Assembly: GCF_022662335.1 (NCBI RefSeq)
Contig: NZ_JAKNQJ010000007.1
Coordinates: 1-64,000, forward strand
DNA from: Sphingomonas sp. CROZ-RG-20F-R02-07
GTDB lineage: Bacteria > Pseudomonadota > Alphaproteobacteria > Sphingomonadales > Sphingomonadaceae
Direction of reading: 5' to 3'
Length of the DNA: 64,000 nt
Positions 16,208 through 24,822 of the stretch are shown one piece after another (positions within the stretch are counted from its first letter, which is position 1; each line of letters starts with the position of its first letter). The position numbers were made by a program, and so were the translations under genes. Under the pieces are notes generated by a model that did no database searches, had not been told where the DNA came from, and saw only the letters and a program-made list of their open reading frames with translations.

Positions 16208-16228
16208 GTTAGGTTACATCGCTAGCTG

Positions 16229-18160
16229 CTAACCTGCCGGCGCGGGCACCACTGGCAGCCACAGCGCGCTGGCGCTCGCGCCGCCATGTTCGACGCTCAC
16301 CGTCGCCTTTTTGTAATCGCCGGGCTTGGCGAAGAAGATGTTCGGCACGAAGGTCTGCGGGTTGCGGTCGTAGAGCGGGAACAGGCTCGACTGGACCTGC
16401 ACCATGATCCGGTGGCCGGGCAGGAAAACGTGGTTCACCGCGGGCAGCCGGAATTTATACTCCTGCACCTTGCCCGCCGGGATCGCGCTTGGCTTCGAAA
16501 AGCTGTCGCGATAGCGGCCCCGGAAGATGTCGAGGCTGATCGCGAGCTGATAGCCGCCCATCGCCTTGTTGCTGGCGATCTCGTCGGGATAGACGTCGAT
16601 CAGCTTGACGACCACGTCGCCGTCCGTTCCCGTCGTCCTGGCGAAGATGTCCGCCCAGGGCACGCCCGACACCGCGACGGGCGTGGCGAGCACGGGGGTC
16701 CGATAGCTCAGCACGTCGGTGCGTCCGTCGACCGAGCGCTGGTCGCTCACCAGCCAGGTCGGCCAGCGGCCGTCGCCGAAATTCACCGGGCGCGGCAGGT
16801 GCGGCACCGGATCGGCCGGATCGGAGACATAGCTGTCCTCACCGCGCGCGGGCTTCGCGAAGCCCAGCGCCTTGTTTGCGCCGAGATAGATCGGCGTCAG
16901 CGGGCCCGCGCATCCCGCCTCGCACACGCTCGGCCAGGCGGCGAAACGATCCCAGCGGTTCGCGCCGGTGTTGTAGATCGTGGCAGCGGGTGGATCATAG
17001 GCGGGCGCGCCGTCCTTCAAATAATGGTTGAAGAAGGGCAGCAGGATGTCGCGCCGCGCCTGGAGCGCGGTGTCGCCGTCGAACTCGAGCGGCCCGAGCG
17101 ACGATCCGTTGTAATTGAACCCGCTATGCCGCCACGGCCCCATTAGCAGATGGTTGTTGCCCAGGTGCCCGGCCTTTTTCAGCGCCTCCCAGCTATGGAT
17201 CGCGCCCCACATGTCCTCCTGGTCCCACAGCCCCTGTTCCCACAGCGTCGGCACGTTGGACGGGTTCGCGGCGAGCAGCGTGTCGAGCGCCTGCCCCTGC
17301 CAGAAGGCGTCATAGGCGGGATGCTGCGACATCCGGTTCCAGAAGGGCAGTTGGTCATATCCCGATTTCTTTGCCCAGTCCCCCGCCGAGATGTTCCGGA
17401 AATTCTCGTAATCGTCATAGCCGCCCGACGGCGGCGCCTTGCCCGCGCCCTTGTAGCCGGTCTGGCTGCCGAGCCAGCCGATATTGGTCAGCCGGAACGC
17501 GCCGTAATGGAACCAGTCGTCGCCCATCCACCCGTCGACCATCGGGCTTTCGGGCGCGGCGACCTTCAGCGCCGGGTGCGGCGCGAGCAGCGCCATCACC
17601 ACGGTGAAGCCCTCGTAGCTCGATCCGAGCATCCCGACGCGGCCGTTCGATTCGGGCAGGTTCTGGTGCTTCACCAGCCAGTCGATCGTGTCATAGGCGT
17701 CGGTGACGTGATCGACCTTGGTGGGGTTGAGCGGGCCGATCACCGGGCGCGTGACGACGTAATCGCCCTCCGACCCGTATTTGCCGCGGATATCCTGGAA
17801 CACGCGGATATAGCCAGCCTTCACGAACAGCTCGTCGCCCTCGGCGAGCGCGTTGACCATCTGCGGGCTGTCGGTGCGCGCGACCCGGCCCGAGGCGTTG
17901 TAGGGCGTCCGCGTCAGCAGGATCGGCGCGTGCGCGGCGCCCGTCGGCACGATGATGACGGTGTGAAGCCGCACCCCATCGCGCATCGGGATCATCACCT
18001 CGCGCTTGTCGAAATCGGCGACGACGGGCGGCGTGAACTTCGCCGGGATATCGCCCGCGGCGGCCTCGGTGCGGACGGACGCGTCCTTGGCCGCGGTCTG
18101 CGCCTGTGCGCCCGAAGCGAGCAACGTGGAGGCGAGAAGCAGAGACAGAGCGAGCCGCAT
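16229..18160 (-). CDS. Secreted CocE/NonD-family hydrolase (alpha-amino acid ester hydrolase/acylase type)
   Basis: This 643-residue protein starts MRLALSLLLASTLLASGAQA, a signal peptide, so it is periplasmic or secreted. The start at 18160 is preceded by a GAAAGGA box; an upstream ATG at 18217 would bury the signal. The alpha/beta-hydrolase domain has VMIPMRDGVRLHTVI, LLTRTPYNASG, the nucleophile elbow GRVGMLGSSYEGF (Ser181) and DGWMGDDWFHYGAFR. The C-terminal X-Pro dipeptidyl-peptidase-type jelly roll includes HVFLPGHRIMVQVQSSLFP. These features fit alpha-amino-acid ester hydrolases and glutaryl-7-ACA-type acylases, which cut esters or amides of small acids. It is monocistronic and the substrate is not known. 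Confidence 0.85.
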   Translation of the reverse strand: MRLALSLLLASTLLASGAQAQTAAKDASVRTEAAAGDIPAKFTPPVVADFDKREVMIPMRDGVRLHTVIIVPTGAAHAPILLTRTPYNASGRVARTDSPQMVNALAEGDELFVKAGYIRVFQDIRGKYGSEGDYVVTRPVIGPLNPTKVDHVTDAYDTIDWLVKHQNLPESNGRVGMLGSSYEGFTVVMALLAPHPALKVAAPESPMVDGWMGDDWFHYGAFRLTNIGWLGSQTGYKGAGKAPPSGGYDDYENFRNISAGDWAKKSGYDQLPFWNRMSQHPAYDAFWQGQALDTLLAANPSNVPTLWEQGLWDQEDMWGAIHSWEALKKAGHLGNNHLLMGPWRHSGFNYNGSSLGPLEFDGDTALQARRDILLPFFNHYLKDGAPAYDPPAATIYNTGANRWDRFAAWPSVCEAGCAGPLTPIYLGANKALGFAKPARGEDSYVSDPADPVPHLPRPVNFGDGRWPTWLVSDQRSVDGRTDVLSYRTPVLATPVAVSGVPWADIFARTTGTDGDVVVKLIDVYPDEIASNKAMGGYQLAISLDIFRGRYRDSFSKPSAIPAGKVQEYKFRLPAVNHVFLPGHRIMVQVQSSLFPLYDRNPQTFVPNIFFAKPGDYKKATVSVEHGGASASALWLPVVPAPAG

Positions 18161-18282
18161 CGATATCCTTTCGGGGTCGGCACCGCCGGACTGTCGCACG
18201 AACCTCCGGCCGGGCATGATGTTCAGGGAGTAAGCCGCTGGAATGGCGGTGGCAACCGATCCGACATGGCAAGCCGCCGCGG

Positions 18283-18876
18283 CTACCGCGCGGCGGAAAG
18301 CCGGGGCAGTTCGCCACGCATGATCGCGCCGTCACCATTGCGATCCAGCACCCCAAAACGCTGCTCAGCGGCATGGACGAACTCGGCACGATCGATCCCC
18401 CGATTGCCGTTGCCGTCGGCCGCCGCCACCGGCTCGGGCAGGTCTAGATACCCGTAGCGCGCGGCACCTTCGCTAACTTTCACCTTGGGCTTGGGGCTGC
18501 CGCCATTGCCGAAATGCATGCCCTGCCCGCCACCGCCGCCGCGCTCGTGCCGCATCGGTGCCTCGCCCTCGCTCTCGCGGCGTTCGCCCACGCGGATCTC
18601 GGGGGCGATGACGGTCTCGTAACGGTCGATCTCGGCCGGATCGATCTCGCCGTCATGGTTCGCATCGAGCACCGCGAAGAAGCGCAGCGCATCCGCCGCG
18701 AACTCGGCGCGCGTGATGTGGCCGTCATGATCGGCATCCGCGCCGTCGAACCAGATCCGCTCCGGGCCATGCGCCGCGCGGAACGGCTCGCCCATCGGGC
18801 TGATGAACAGCGGCTCGCGCGCCGCGGCCGGCGCGGCGCCCAGCAGCATCGCCGCCGCCGCCATCGCCCGTCTCAC
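18283..18876 (-). CDS. Periplasmic EF-hand protein with four calcium-binding loops
   Basis: This 197-residue protein begins MRRAMAAAAMLLGAAPAAA, a signal peptide. Four EF-hand loops are visible: DADHDGHITRAEF (about residue 47), DANHDGEIDPAEI (about 70), DGNGNRGIDRAEF (about 153) and DRNGDGAIMRGEL (about 177), arranged as two pairs. A glycine-rich linker with ERGGGGGQGMHFGNGGS lies between the pairs. Loops 1, 2 and 4 keep the canonical acidic positions, while loop 3 has N-R in place of D-G and may bind weakly. The gene is the last of an operon with an RND efflux pump, sharing an ATGA overlap with the outer-membrane factor gene. Calcium sensing or buffering linked to efflux is a guess. Confidence 0.85.
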   Translation of the reverse strand: MRRAMAAAAMLLGAAPAAAREPLFISPMGEPFRAAHGPERIWFDGADADHDGHITRAEFAADALRFFAVLDANHDGEIDPAEIDRYETVIAPEIRVGERRESEGEAPMRHERGGGGGQGMHFGNGGSPKPKVKVSEGAARYGYLDLPEPVAAADGNGNRGIDRAEFVHAAEQRFGVLDRNGDGAIMRGELPRLSAAR

Positions 18877-20297
18877 GCCCCGCCGCCGATCGCGCGCGCG
18901 GTATCCACCGCAAGCCGCAGCCGGTTGGTGCGGATCTGCAGCAACGCGCGCTCCGCATCCAGTGCGGCGGTCTGCGCGGTCACCACGTCGAGATAATCCG
19001 ACGCGCCGTCGCGGTAGCGGATCAGCGCGAGATCGCGCGTGCGCTCGGCGGCGCGGGTGGCGGCCTGTTGCTCGCCCTCCTGCTCGGTCGCGGCGCGGGT
19101 GCGCGCCAGATCGTCCTCCACCTCGCGGAAGGCGGTCAGCACGGTGCTGCGGTAATTGGCCGCGGCCTCGTCATATTGCCCGCGGCTGATCCTGACGCGT
19201 GACCGCCGAGCGCCGCCGTCGAAGATCGACAGCGCCGCGGTCAGCGGGCCTAGCGCCCAGAAGCCGGTGGAGGCGCCGATCACCGCGGAGCCGGCCGTCT
19301 CGAACCCGCCGCCTACGCCGAGCGTGAGCGCGGGATAGAGGGCCGCGCGCGCCACGCCGATCCGCGCATTGGCGGCGGCGATCCGCCGCTCCGCCGCGGC
19401 GATGTCGGGCCGGCGCTCCAGCAGCGTCGACGGGATGCCCACCGGAATGGCGGGCGGCGGCGCCTGCCCATCGACGACGGGAATGGCGAAGCTCGAGGGG
19501 CTTTGCCCGATCAGCACCGCGATCGCATGTTCGAACGCCGCCCGGTCGCCCGACACGGCCGACAACTCCGCCCGCGCGCTCTGCAACAGGCTGGCGGAGC
19601 GGCTGACGTCGATCCCGGAAGCGATGCCGCCCGCATGGCGCGTGTCGGTCAGGTCGGACGCGCGCTGGAACGCGGCGACCGTCTGGCGCAGCAGCACGAT
19701 CCGCGCATCGAGCCCGCGCATCTGGAAATAATCGTCCGCGAGGCTCGCCTGTAGCCCCAGCCGCACGCCGGCGACATCGGCCGCGCTCGCCTGCGCATCG
19801 GCGGTACTGGCGCGCACCGAATTGCGGACGCGGCCGAACAGATCGAGTTCGTAGCTGAGCGACGGGCCGACGCGGATATCGTTATAGGTCTGCGCGCCGG
19901 TGGCGCCGAGCGGCCGTTCGGCGGAAACGCGTGCGCGCTCCGCGGCGACGGCCAGATCGACGCTCGGCACCCGCGCCGCGCGCGCTACGCCCAGCGCGCC
20001 GCGCGCCTCGTCATAGCGCGCCACCGCCGCGGCGAGCGAGGGATTGTCGCGCTCGATCCGGTCTTCCAGCCCGCTCAGCACCGGATCGCCAAACGCCTCC
20101 CACCAGCGGCCCGGTGGCACGATCGTGGCGGCCGCGGACTGCCATGGACCGCCTTCCTTGTACGCGGGTGCGGCTTGGCTCGGCGGCACGTCATAGGCCG
20201 GCGCGAGCGAGCACCCCGCAAGCAAGGCGGAAATCGCGAGCCCCAGCCCGGCCCTAGCGCGCACGCTTCGCCCCGCCCGCCGCGATCCGCACCGCAT
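18873..20297 (-). CDS. RND efflux outer-membrane factor lipoprotein (NodT/OprM type)
   Basis: This protein of up to 474 residues has a lipobox at LAISALLAGCSLAP, so the mature protein starts at a lipidated Cys. Two OEP repeats follow, with the hallmark WWEAFGDPVLSGLEDR, SYELDLFGRVRNSVRAS, GIPSTLLERRPDIAAAERR and ALYPALTLGVGGGFE segments. It forms the outer-membrane channel of a tripartite pump with the adaptor and permease upstream. The start is uncertain. ATG 20297 overlaps the adaptor gene by 44 bp, while GTG 20264 would overlap by only 11 bp and leave a shorter signal peptide, so the GTG may be the true start. Confidence 0.85.
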   Translation of the reverse strand: MRCGSRRAGRSVRARAGLGLAISALLAGCSLAPAYDVPPSQAAPAYKEGGPWQSAAATIVPPGRWWEAFGDPVLSGLEDRIERDNPSLAAAVARYDEARGALGVARAARVPSVDLAVAAERARVSAERPLGATGAQTYNDIRVGPSLSYELDLFGRVRNSVRASTADAQASAADVAGVRLGLQASLADDYFQMRGLDARIVLLRQTVAAFQRASDLTDTRHAGGIASGIDVSRSASLLQSARAELSAVSGDRAAFEHAIAVLIGQSPSSFAIPVVDGQAPPPAIPVGIPSTLLERRPDIAAAERRIAAANARIGVARAALYPALTLGVGGGFETAGSAVIGASTGFWALGPLTAALSIFDGGARRSRVRISRGQYDEAAANYRSTVLTAFREVEDDLARTRAATEQEGEQQAATRAAERTRDLALIRYRDGASDYLDVVTAQTAALDAERALLQIRTNRLRLAVDTARAIGGGA

Positions 20298-21408
20298 CGC
20301 CGGTCTGAAGCGAATCGGGCGGATTGTCGATCACCCGGTCCGCCGCGGTCAGCCCGGCGCTGATCTCGACGCTGTCGCCATCGTCGCGGCCGATCGTGAT
20401 CGTCTTGAGCAGCGCGCGGCCGTTCGGCCCCACCACCGCGACCTGCGTGCCCTTGGCGCCGATCACCAGCGCGCTGGACGGCAGGCGCACGCCCGATCCG
20501 CCGCCGGCGCCGACCGGGAACTTCACCTGCGCATAGGCGCCGGGCTTCAAGGCGCGATCGCCGTTCGCGGCCTGCAATTCCACCAACACCGTGCCCGATG
20601 CCGGATCGACCGCGCCGGCGGTGCGGGTCAGCGTCACGTCGAAGTCGCGGCCCGGATATTCGGGCACCGTCAGCACCGCATGAATCCCGGGATGAACGTC
20701 GCCCGAATAGGCCTGTGGCACGCGGACATAGACGCGCACCCGGCTGAAATCGGCGACCGTGAAGAGCGGCGCCGCGGCCGCATTGCCCGCGGTAACCAGC
20801 GCGCCGATCTGCGCCGAACGGCTGGTGACGGTGCCGTCGAACGGCGCGTCGATCCGGGTGAAGCCCTGAAGCGCACCGAGCCGGCGGACGTTCGCCTGCG
20901 CGGCGCTGGCGATCGCGGATTTCGCCGCAAGATCGCCGATCTTCTCGTCCGTCTCCTGCTTCGACACCGCGTCCTTCGCCAGCAGATCCTTCCAGCGCGT
21001 GGCGGTCGAGGCAGCGAGGCTGCGGTTGGCGGCGGCGGTGGCCAGATCGGCGCGCGCGGCGAGCACCTGCTGATCGACCTCGGGCGCATCGAGGATCGCG
21101 AGCGTCTGACCGCTGCGGACGTGATCGCCGATATCCACCAGCCAGCGCCGGACATAGCCGGTGGTCCGCGCGAAGATCGCTGCGCTGTTGAACGCCTGGA
21201 CGTTGCCCGGCAACGTCAGCGCATCGGCGCTGCCTTCCGCGGCGGGGTGGATGACGCTGACCACGGGCGTGTCCTGCGCGCTCGTCCAGGTCGCGAGCTG
21301 GCGGTCGGACCGGCTGCGGCTGACGATGCCCCAGGCGACGAGCGCCAGCGCGACGATGGCGGCAACGATGCCGACGGTCTTGAGGGAGCCGCGGCGGGGC
21401 TCAGACAT
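20254..21408 (-). CDS. RND efflux periplasmic adaptor (membrane fusion protein)
   Basis: This 384-residue protein has an N-terminal hydrophobic anchor (TVGIVAAIVALALVAWGIV). The biotinyl-lipoyl half motif is IFARTTGYVRRWLVDIGDHV, with the hairpin region rich in Ala and Lys (LAARADLATAAANRSL, KDLLAKDAVSKQETDEKIGD). The second lipoyl half is FTRIDAPFDGTVTSRSAQIG. Beta-barrel and membrane-proximal domains follow (VRVYVRVPQAYSGDV, SGVRLPSSALVIGAKGTQVA). It links the inner-membrane permease to the outer-membrane factor. Its start lies eight bases inside the end of the permease gene, consistent with one transcript from 24601 to 18283. Confidence 0.88.
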   Translation of the reverse strand: MSEPRRGSLKTVGIVAAIVALALVAWGIVSRSRSDRQLATWTSAQDTPVVSVIHPAAEGSADALTLPGNVQAFNSAAIFARTTGYVRRWLVDIGDHVRSGQTLAILDAPEVDQQVLAARADLATAAANRSLAASTATRWKDLLAKDAVSKQETDEKIGDLAAKSAIASAAQANVRRLGALQGFTRIDAPFDGTVTSRSAQIGALVTAGNAAAAPLFTVADFSRVRVYVRVPQAYSGDVHPGIHAVLTVPEYPGRDFDVTLTRTAGAVDPASGTVLVELQAANGDRALKPGAYAQVKFPVGAGGGSGVRLPSSALVIGAKGTQVAVVGPNGRALLKTITIGRDDGDSVEISAGLTAADRVIDNPPDSLQTGDAVRIAAGGAKRAR

Positions 21409-24400
21409 GGACGGGCTCCAGATTCGGTTCGGCGAGCCGGGTGCGGTCGCGGCGACGGTGGACGAGGCTGAAGATCACCGGCACGAACATCAGCGTGGCG
21501 ATGGTCGCGACGATCAGCCCGCCGATCACGGCACGGCCGAGCGGCGCGTTCTGCTCGCCGCCTTCGCCGAGCCCCAGCGCCATCGGCAGCATGCCGATGA
21601 TCATCGCGAGCGCGGTCATCAGCACGGGGCGGAAACGCGTCATCCCCGCCTCCATCGCCGCTTGGGTCGCGTTCCCCAGTTCGGCGAGCCGCTCGCGCGC
21701 GAAGCTGACGACGAGGATCGAGTTGGCGGTCGCGACGCCCATGCACATGATCGCGCCGGTGAGCGCGGGGACGGACAGCGTCGTGCCGGTCAGGAACAGC
21801 ATCCACACGATGCCGGCGACCGCACCCGGCAGCGCGGTGATGATGACGAACGGATCGAGCCAGTTCTGGAAGTTCACCACGATCAGCAGATAGATCAGCA
21901 CGATCGCCGCGATCAGGCCGAAGAACAGCCCCGAGAAGGCGGTCGTCATCGTCGCATATTGGCCGCGCAGCGTCACCGTCACGCCCTTGGGCGCCTGCGC
22001 CTTCATGCTGTCGATCGCATGCTGGATGTCGCCCGCCACGGCGCCCAGATCCCGCCCGTTGGGCGTCGCGAAGATATCGACCTCGGGCGCGATGTTATAG
22101 TGCGAGACGACCGCGTCCGACGTGGCACGCGTGATCCCGCCGATGCCGCCCAGCACCTGCGCGGGCCCGGGGCCCGTGCCGGTGATGGGAATGTTCGACA
22201 GGTCGCTGATCGAGCCTTCGCGATATTCTGGCGTCTGCGCGACGACCGAATAGGACACGCCGTTCTGCGGGTTGAGATAATAGACCGGTGCGGTCTGGCC
22301 GGTGCCGGCCAGCGACGAGGCGACGCTCGACGTCACGTCGCGCTCGGTCAGGCCCAATTGGCTCATCCGGCTGCGATCGACCGCGACGCGCAGTTCGGGA
22401 TAGCGCGCCGATTGCTGGATGCGCGCATCGGCCACGCCGGGGATCGCCGCCATGCGGCGCATGATGGCCCGCGCATAGGCATAATTGGCCGCCTGATCCT
22501 TGCCCGACACCTGGACGTCGATCGGCGCCGGCGCACCGAAGTTCAGGATTTGGCTGGTGATGTCGGCGGGCAGGAACGAAAAGGTGCTGCCCGGGAACGC
22601 ACCCGGCAACGTCTCGCGCATTCGGCGGACATAATCCGCGGTGGGCGCATGCCCCTCGGCGAGCTGGATCAGGATGTCGCCGTCCTGCGGGCCGATCGTG
22701 CCGGAGTTGTTGTAGGCGGTGTTGAGCGAGCTGACCGGCAGCCCGATATTGTCGACCAGCGAGACGAGTTCGTTCGCCGGAATGATCTGGCGCACGCGTT
22801 GCGCGATCCGGTCGAACTCGGCCGACGTACCCTCGATCCGCGACCCGATCGGCGCGCGGACGTGCATCGTGATCTGCCCCGCATCGACCGCCGGGAAGAA
22901 ATTCCGCCCGAGGAACGGCACCAGCAGGAACGACAGCAGCACCACGGCGAGGAAGCCGAAGACGAACGGCTTGCCCGTGCCCAGCGCGCGTTCGAGCAGG
23001 CCCCCATAGCCGCGACGCAGCCGTTCGAAGCGATCCTCGAACCCGCGCTGGAACCGCACCAGCGGGTTGCGGGACCCCGGCGTACCCGCCGCGTGCTGGT
23101 CGTGATCGCTGCCGTCGCCATGCGGGCGCAGCAGGTACATCGCCATCGTGGGCACCAGCGTGCGCGACAGGACGAAGCTGGCGATCATGGCGAAGACGAC
23201 GGCGAGGGCCAGCGGCACGAACAGGAACCCCGCGACGCCGGGCAGGAAGAACATCGGCACGAACACGATGCAGATGCACAGCAGCGAGACGAAGGCCGGC
23301 GTCACGATCTGCGCCGCGCCGTCGAGGATCGCCTCCGTCACGCCTTTGCCCTGCTCGAGATGCCAGTTGATGTTCTCGATCGTGACGGTCGCATCGTCGA
23401 CGAGAATGCCGACCGCGAGGCTGAGGCCGCCCAGCGTCATGATGTTGAGCGTCTGCCCGGTGGCGGACAGCGCGATGATCGCCGCCAGAATGGCGAGCGG
23501 AATCGAGATCGCGATGATGACGGTGGAGCGCCACGATCCCAGGAACAGCAGGATCATCAGGCTGGTCAGCGCCGCGGCGATCGCGCCTTCCTTCACCACG
23601 CCCGAAACGGCAGCCTTCACGAAGAGCGACTGATCGCCGATCGGCACGATCTTGAGCGTGGAGGGCAGCGTCTCCTGGATCTTGGGCAGCGCGTCCTTGA
23701 TCCCCTGGACGATCGCCAGCGTCGAGGTCGAGCCGTTCTTCAGGATCGTCATCAGCACCGAACGCGATCCGTCGACATGGACGACGTTGGTCTGCGGCGC
23801 GGATCCGTCGCGCACATGCGCTACGTCGCGCATATAGATCGTCGCGCCGTTCACCACCTTTACCGGCAGGTCGTTCAACTCGTCGATCGAATTGGGCGCG
23901 TTGTTGAGACGGACATTATACTGGAGACCGCCGATCTTGGCGAAGCCGGCGGGGTTGATCTGGTTCTGCGCGGCGATCGCGTTGCCCACGTCCTGCGCGG
24001 ACAGACCCTTGGATTGGAGCGCCTGCGGATCGAGGTCGATCTGCACCTGGCGCTGGCGTCCGCCCGAGGGATAGGGGATCGCGGCGCCGGGCACGGTGAC
24101 GAGGCCCGGGCGGATCTGGTTCTGCGCCAGATCGAACAGCTTGCCTTCGCTCAGCCCCTTGCCCGACAAAGCGAGCTGGACGATCGGCACCGTCGCCGCG
24201 CTGTAGTTCAGGATCAGCGGCGGCGTGATGCCGGGTGGCAATTGCTTCAGGATCGTCTGTGACACGCTCGTCACCTGCGCGGTCGCGGTGCGGATGTCGG
24301 CCTTGGGCTGGAAATAGATCTTCACCACACCGATGCCGGGCATCGACTGGCTCTCGACGTGATCGATATCGTTGACCGTCGTCGTCAGCGTCCGCTCAAA

Positions 24401-24601
24401 CGGCGTCATGATCCGGCCGGCCATGTCCGCCGGCGCCAGGCCGCTATATTGCCACGCGACCGCGATCACGGGCACGCGGATGTCGGGAAAAATATCGACG
24501 GGCGTGCGGATCGCCGCCAACACCCCGCCGATCGCGATCAGGATCGCCATGACGATGAAGGTGAGCGGCCGCGACAGCGCGACCCGAACGATGCCGATCA
24601 T
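21401..24601 (-). CDS. RND-family efflux permease
   Basis: This 1066-residue inner-membrane proton antiporter has the normal HAE-type length. The first helix is LSRPLTFIVMAILIAIGGVL. The pump core shows TPVDIFPDI, GLSLAVGILVDDATVTIENI with the paired Asp of TM4, and ALPGAVAGIVWMLF and MCMGVATANSILVVSFARER in the second half. Two large periplasmic loops separate TM1-2 and TM7-8. The sequence between the two halves, around HGDGSDHDQHAAG, is a hydrophilic linker. The substrate cannot be assigned; heavy-metal-type CzcA motifs were not obvious. It is the first gene of the permease, adaptor, outer-membrane factor and EF-hand operon, with its promoter probably in 24602-24790. Confidence 0.9.
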   Translation of the reverse strand: MIGIVRVALSRPLTFIVMAILIAIGGVLAAIRTPVDIFPDIRVPVIAVAWQYSGLAPADMAGRIMTPFERTLTTTVNDIDHVESQSMPGIGVVKIYFQPKADIRTATAQVTSVSQTILKQLPPGITPPLILNYSAATVPIVQLALSGKGLSEGKLFDLAQNQIRPGLVTVPGAAIPYPSGGRQRQVQIDLDPQALQSKGLSAQDVGNAIAAQNQINPAGFAKIGGLQYNVRLNNAPNSIDELNDLPVKVVNGATIYMRDVAHVRDGSAPQTNVVHVDGSRSVLMTILKNGSTSTLAIVQGIKDALPKIQETLPSTLKIVPIGDQSLFVKAAVSGVVKEGAIAAALTSLMILLFLGSWRSTVIIAISIPLAILAAIIALSATGQTLNIMTLGGLSLAVGILVDDATVTIENINWHLEQGKGVTEAILDGAAQIVTPAFVSLLCICIVFVPMFFLPGVAGFLFVPLALAVVFAMIASFVLSRTLVPTMAMYLLRPHGDGSDHDQHAAGTPGSRNPLVRFQRGFEDRFERLRRGYGGLLERALGTGKPFVFGFLAVVLLSFLLVPFLGRNFFPAVDAGQITMHVRAPIGSRIEGTSAEFDRIAQRVRQIIPANELVSLVDNIGLPVSSLNTAYNNSGTIGPQDGDILIQLAEGHAPTADYVRRMRETLPGAFPGSTFSFLPADITSQILNFGAPAPIDVQVSGKDQAANYAYARAIMRRMAAIPGVADARIQQSARYPELRVAVDRSRMSQLGLTERDVTSSVASSLAGTGQTAPVYYLNPQNGVSYSVVAQTPEYREGSISDLSNIPITGTGPGPAQVLGGIGGITRATSDAVVSHYNIAPEVDIFATPNGRDLGAVAGDIQHAIDSMKAQAPKGVTVTLRGQYATMTTAFSGLFFGLIAAIVLIYLLIVVNFQNWLDPFVIITALPGAVAGIVWMLFLTGTTLSVPALTGAIMCMGVATANSILVVSFARERLAELGNATQAAMEAGMTRFRPVLMTALAMIIGMLPMALGLGEGGEQNAPLGRAVIGGLIVATIATLMFVPVIFSLVHRRRDRTRLAEPNLEPVHV

Positions 24602-24791
24602 CGCGCGACACCCGATGCGCCGCCGGCGCAGCGCCGTACGATGGCGCAGTGCAGCGTAAGACCGGAAAGTGGTTCTGGGATTATCAAGACGAGACCTGAA
24701 TCGATGAACGCTCCGTTTCTACCGCAAATGCTGCATTGCGAAAGCCAAAATCGACATCAAGGCTGCCCTATTTCATCGACCTGTCATGTTA

Positions 24792-24815
24792 GGGGTTCCG
24801 GCCGGCCGGAACCCC
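24792..24815. terminator. Perfect 24-bp palindrome after the TonB receptor gene
   Basis: A perfect 12+12 inverted repeat with left arm GGGGTTCCGGCC lies 8 bp downstream of the stop codon of the minus-strand TonB receptor. It would form a strong GC hairpin. No long U-tract follows on the minus strand, so intrinsic termination is plausible but not certain. The rest of 24602-24791 is untranslated sequence upstream of the RND operon, where its promoter must lie. No gene was seen there. Confidence 0.55.
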
Positions 24816-24822
24816 CTTTGGT

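Noticed and set aside
21161-24262. A 1033-codon open frame on the plus strand
   Set aside because: It is the exact antisense of the RND permease. Its translation is rich in Arg/Asp/His repeats with no domain, as expected for high-GC shadow frames.
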